From Tritrichomonas musculus (lineage: Eukaryota; Parabasalia; Tritrichomonadida; Tritrichomonadidae), in the NCBI GenBank assembly GCA_039105265.1, contig JAPFFF010000077.1, forward strand, positions 186,001 to 250,000: 64,000 bases of DNA, written 5' to 3'. Below, piece by piece: positions 60,520-64,000 of the stretch. Below the pieces are notes generated by a model. The model made no database searches. It worked only from the letters and a program-made list of their open reading frames with translations, and was not told the DNA's origin. Position 1 is the stretch's first letter. Every line of letters begins with the position of its first letter. The position numbers and the translations under genes were made by a program.

Positions 60520-63500
60520 GCAGTTCTCGTTGAATCTGATGATTCAACTGCAGTTCTTGTTGCATCTGATGATTCAACTGCAGTTCTTGTTTCATCTGAT
60601 GATTCAACTGCAGTTCTCGTTGAATCTTATTATTAAACTGCAGTTCTCGTTGCATCTGATGATTCAACTGCAGTTCTCGTTGCATCTGATGATTCAACTG
60701 CAGTTCTCGTTGCATCTGATGATTCAACTGCAGTTCTTGTTGCATCTTATTATTAAACTGCAGTTCTCGTTGCATCTGATGATTCAACTGCAGTTCTCGT
60801 TGCATCTGATGATTCAACTGCAGTTCTCGTTGCATCTGATGATTCAACTGCAGTTCTCGTTGCATCTGATGATTCAACTGCAGTTCTCGTTGCATCTGAT
60901 GATTCAACTGCAGTTCTCGTTGCATCTGATGATTCAACTGCAGTTCTCGTTGCATCTTATTATTAAACTGCAGTTCTCGTTGCATCTGATGATTCAACTG
61001 CAGTTCTCGTTGCATCTGATGATTCAACTGCAGTTCTCGTTGAATCTGATGGTTCAACTGCAGTTCTCGTTGAATCTGATGATTCAACTGCAGTTCTCGT
61101 TGCATCTGATGATTCAACTGCAGTTCTCGTTGAATCTGATGATTCAACTGCAGTTCTCGTTGCATCTGATGATTCAACTGCAGTTCTCGTTGCATCTGAT
61201 GATTCAACTGCAGTTCTCGTTGAATCTGATGGTTCAACTGCAGTTCTCGTTGAATCTGATGATTCAACTGCAGTTCTCGTTGAATCTGATGATTCAACTG
61301 CAGTTCTCGTTGAATCTGATGATTCAACTGCAGTTCTCGTTGCATCTGATGATTCAACTGCAGTTCTCGTTGCATCTGATGATTCAACTGCAGTTCTCGT
61401 TGAATCTGATGATTCAACTGCAGTTCTCGTTGCATCTGATGATTCAACTGCAGTTCTCGCTGCATCTGATGATTCAACTGCAGTTCTCGTTGCATCTGAT
61501 GATTCAACTGCAGTTCTCGTTGCATCTGATGATTCAACTGCAGTTCTTGTTGCATCTTATTATTAAACTGCAGTTCTCGTTGCATCTGATGATTCAACTG
61601 CAGTTCTCGTTGCATCTGATGGTTCAACTGCAGTTCTCGTTGAATCTGATGATTCAACTGTAGTTCTCGTTGAATCTGATGATTCAACTGCAGTTCTCGT
61701 TGAATCTGATGGTTCAACTGCAGTTCTCGTTGAATCTGATGATTCAACTGCAGTTCTCGTTGAATCTGATGGTTCAACTGCAGTTCTCGTTGAATCTGAT
61801 GGTTCAACTGCAGTTCTCGTTGCATCTGATGATTCAACTGCAGTTGTCGTTGCATCTGATGATTCAACTGCAGTTCTTGTTTCATCTTATTATTAAACTG
61901 CAGTTCTCGTTGCATCTGATGATTCAACTGCAGTTCTCGTTGCATCTGATGATTCAACTGCAGTTGTCGTTGCATCTGATGATTCAACTGCAGTTCTCGT
62001 TGCATCTGATGATTCAACTGCAGTTGTCGTTGCATCTGATGATTCAACTGCAGTTCTTGTTTCATCTTATTATTAAACTGCAGTTCTCGTTGCATCTGAT
62101 GATTCAACTGCAGTTCTCGTTGCATCTGATGATTCAACTGCAGTTCTCGTTGAATCTGATGATTCAACTGCAGTTCTCGTTGCATCTGATGATTCAACTG
62201 CAGTTGTCGTTGCATCTGATGATTCAACTGCAGTTCTCGTTGAATCTGATGATTCAACTGTAGTTCTCGTTGCATCTGATGATTCAACTGCAGTTCTCGT
62301 TGAATCTGATGATTCAACTGTAGTTCTCGTTGAATCTGATGATTCAACTGCAGTTCTCGTTGAATCTGATGATTCAACTGTAGTTCTCGTTGAATCTGAT
62401 GGTTCAACTGCAGTTCTCGTTGAATCTGATGATTCAACTGCAGTTCTCGTTGAATCTGATGATTCAACTGCAGTTGTCGTTGCATCTGATGATTCAACTG
62501 CAGTTCTCGTTGAATCTGATGATTCAACTGTAGTTCTCGTTGCATCTGATGATTCAACTGCAGTTCTCGTTGAATCTGATGATTCAACTGTAGTTCTCGT
62601 TGCATCTGATGATTCAACTGCAGTTCTCGTTGAATCTGATGATTCAACTGCAGTTCTCGTTGCATCTGATGATTCAACTGCAGTTCTCGTTGAATCTGAT
62701 GATTCAACTGCAGTTCTCGTTGCATCTGATGATTCAACTGCAGTTCTCGTTGAATCTGATGATTCAACTGCAGTTCTCGTTGCATCTGATGATTCAACTG
62801 CAGTTCTCGTTGAATCTGATGATTCAACTGCAGTTCTTGTTGCATCTGATGATTCAACTGCAGTTCTCGTTGCATCTGATGATTCAACTGCAGTTCTCGT
62901 TGCATCTGATGATTCAACTGCAGTTCTCGTTGCATCTGATGATTCAACTGCAGTTCTCGTTGAATCTGATGATTCAACTGCAGTTCTCGTTGAATCTGAT
63001 GATTCAACTGCAGTTCTCGTTGCATCTGATGATTCAACTGCAGTTCTCGTTGAATCTGATGATTCAACTGTAGTTCTCGTTGCATCTGATGATTCAACTG
63101 CAGTTCTCGTTGAATCTGATGATTCAACTGTAGTTCTCGTTGCATCTGATGATTCAACTGCAGTTCTCGTTGAATCTGATGATTCAACTGCAGTTCTCGT
63201 TGCATCTGATGATTCAACTGCAGTTCTCGTTGAATCTGATGATTCAACTGCAGTTCTCGTTGCATCTGATGATTCAACTGCAGTTCTCGTTGCATCTGAT
63301 GATTCAACTGCAGTTCTCGTTGAATCTGATGATTCAACTGCAGTTCTCGTTGCATCTGATGATTCAACTGCAGTTCTCGTTGCATCTGATGATTCAACTG
63401 CAGTTCTCGTTGAATCTGATGATTCAACTGCAGTTCTCGTTGCATCTGATGATTCAACTGCAGTTCTCGTTGCATCTGATGATTCAACTGCAGTTCTCGT

Positions 63501-64000
63501 TGCATCTGATGATTCAACTGCAGTTCTCGTTGAATCTGATGATTCAACTGCAGTTCTCGTTGAATCTGATGATTCAACTGCAGTTCTCGTTGCATCTGAT
63601 GATTCAACTGCAGTTCTTGTTGAATCTTATTATTAAACTGCAGTTCTCGTTGAATCTTATGATTAAACTGCAGTTCTCGTTGAATCTTATGATTAAACTG
63701 CAGTTCTTGTTGAATCTTATTATTAAACTGCAGTTCTCGTTGCATCTGATGATTCAACTGCAGTTCTCGTTGCATCTGATGATTCAACTGCAGTTCTCGT
63801 TGCATCTGATGATTCAACTGCAGTTCTCGTTGAATCTGATGATTCAACTGCAGTTCTCGTTGAATCTGATGATTCAACTGCAGTTCTTGTTGCATCTGAT
63901 GATTCAACTGCAGTTCTCGTTGAATCTGATGATTCAACTGCAGTTCTCGTTGCATCTGATGATTCAACTGCAGTTCTCGTTGAATCTGATGATTCAACTG
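60520..64000 (+). repeat. Zone 5: main-family array resembling zone 2
   Basis: 116 monomers of exactly 30 bp plus the first base of the next. The opening order (A14, CTTGTTGC, CTTGTTTC-GATGATT, GAAT-ttatta, C14, C14) matches 14,940-15,119. From 60,970 it follows 9,690 onward (offset 51,280, then 51,100, then 51,820 at the end), with GTAG starts at 61,660, 62,260, 62,320, 62,380, 62,530, 62,590, 63,070 and 63,130. The ttatta / TTATGATTAAA run at 63,610-63,729 matches 11,790-11,909. It runs off the window edge. Confidence 0.92.

Noticed and set aside
1-64000. CRISPR array
   Set aside because: Units are contiguous with no unique spacers, and the array is far too long and regular.
1-64000. CENP-B box
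   Set aside because: The CTCGTTGAATCTGA stretch resembles the TTCG....A..CGGG pattern only in part; the CGGG half is absent.
1-64000. tRNA, rRNA or other RNA genes
   Set aside because: None seen; the short hairpins are monomer dyads repeated throughout, not structured RNA genes.

Overview
This window is satellite DNA from end to end. I find no gene, RNA gene, transposon, CRISPR array or unique sequence in it. It holds about 2,132 head-to-tail copies of a 30-bp unit, all in one orientation. The unit begins GCAGTTCTCG and ends GATTCAACT. Its commonest variable site is position 14, which is A or C (TTGAATC or TTGCATC); GC content is about 40-43%. A 64-kb array with several levels of nested repeats points to a eukaryotic heterochromatic, pericentromeric, centromeric or subtelomeric satellite. 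I do not recognise the monomer and cannot name the organism.

Layout. Zone 1 (1-3,420) is mixed monomers followed by three tandem copies of a ~0.9-kb higher-order repeat (HOR). Zone 2 (3,421-16,979) contains a ~7.1-kb tandem duplication marked by GTAG-start monomers and 870-bp HORs; a module that looks like the seed of zone 3 ends each half (from 8,701 and from 15,720). Zone 3 (about 16,980-57,539) is an array of nine HORs of 3.0-6.4 kb, the last truncated, preceded by one free-standing 1,980-bp module. Each HOR opens with the same 1,020-bp block, and 9.3 kb of the zone is duplicated again 18,060 bp away with one difference seen. Zone 4 (57,660-60,489) is a block of 93 diverged monomers, 53 of 30 bp and 40 of 31 bp, with no CpG. 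Zone 5 (60,490-64,000) returns to the main family and resembles zone 2 at 9.7-12.2 kb rather than the adjacent zone 3.

Length is kept very strictly. From 1 to 57,659 every monomer is 30 bp except one of 29 bp (9,001-9,029), and 60,490-64,000 shows no length change. Because 30 is divisible by three and the unit has few stops, four of the six frames are open over long stretches. The longest is a 42.6-kb run on the + strand. I read these as by-products of the repeat, not as genes.

The most interesting features are the nested duplication history, the CpG-free diverged block with a hybrid monomer at its right edge, and two dyads in each unit. One dyad is a 10-bp palindrome at each junction. The other is an 8-bp-stem hairpin that the position-14 A/C variant makes or breaks. 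Module names used below: S is the constant 1,020-bp block and B is the variable partner module. Monomer names: K contains CTTATTTC, R contains TTAATATTAA, and 'ttatta' monomers end TTATTATTAAACT.
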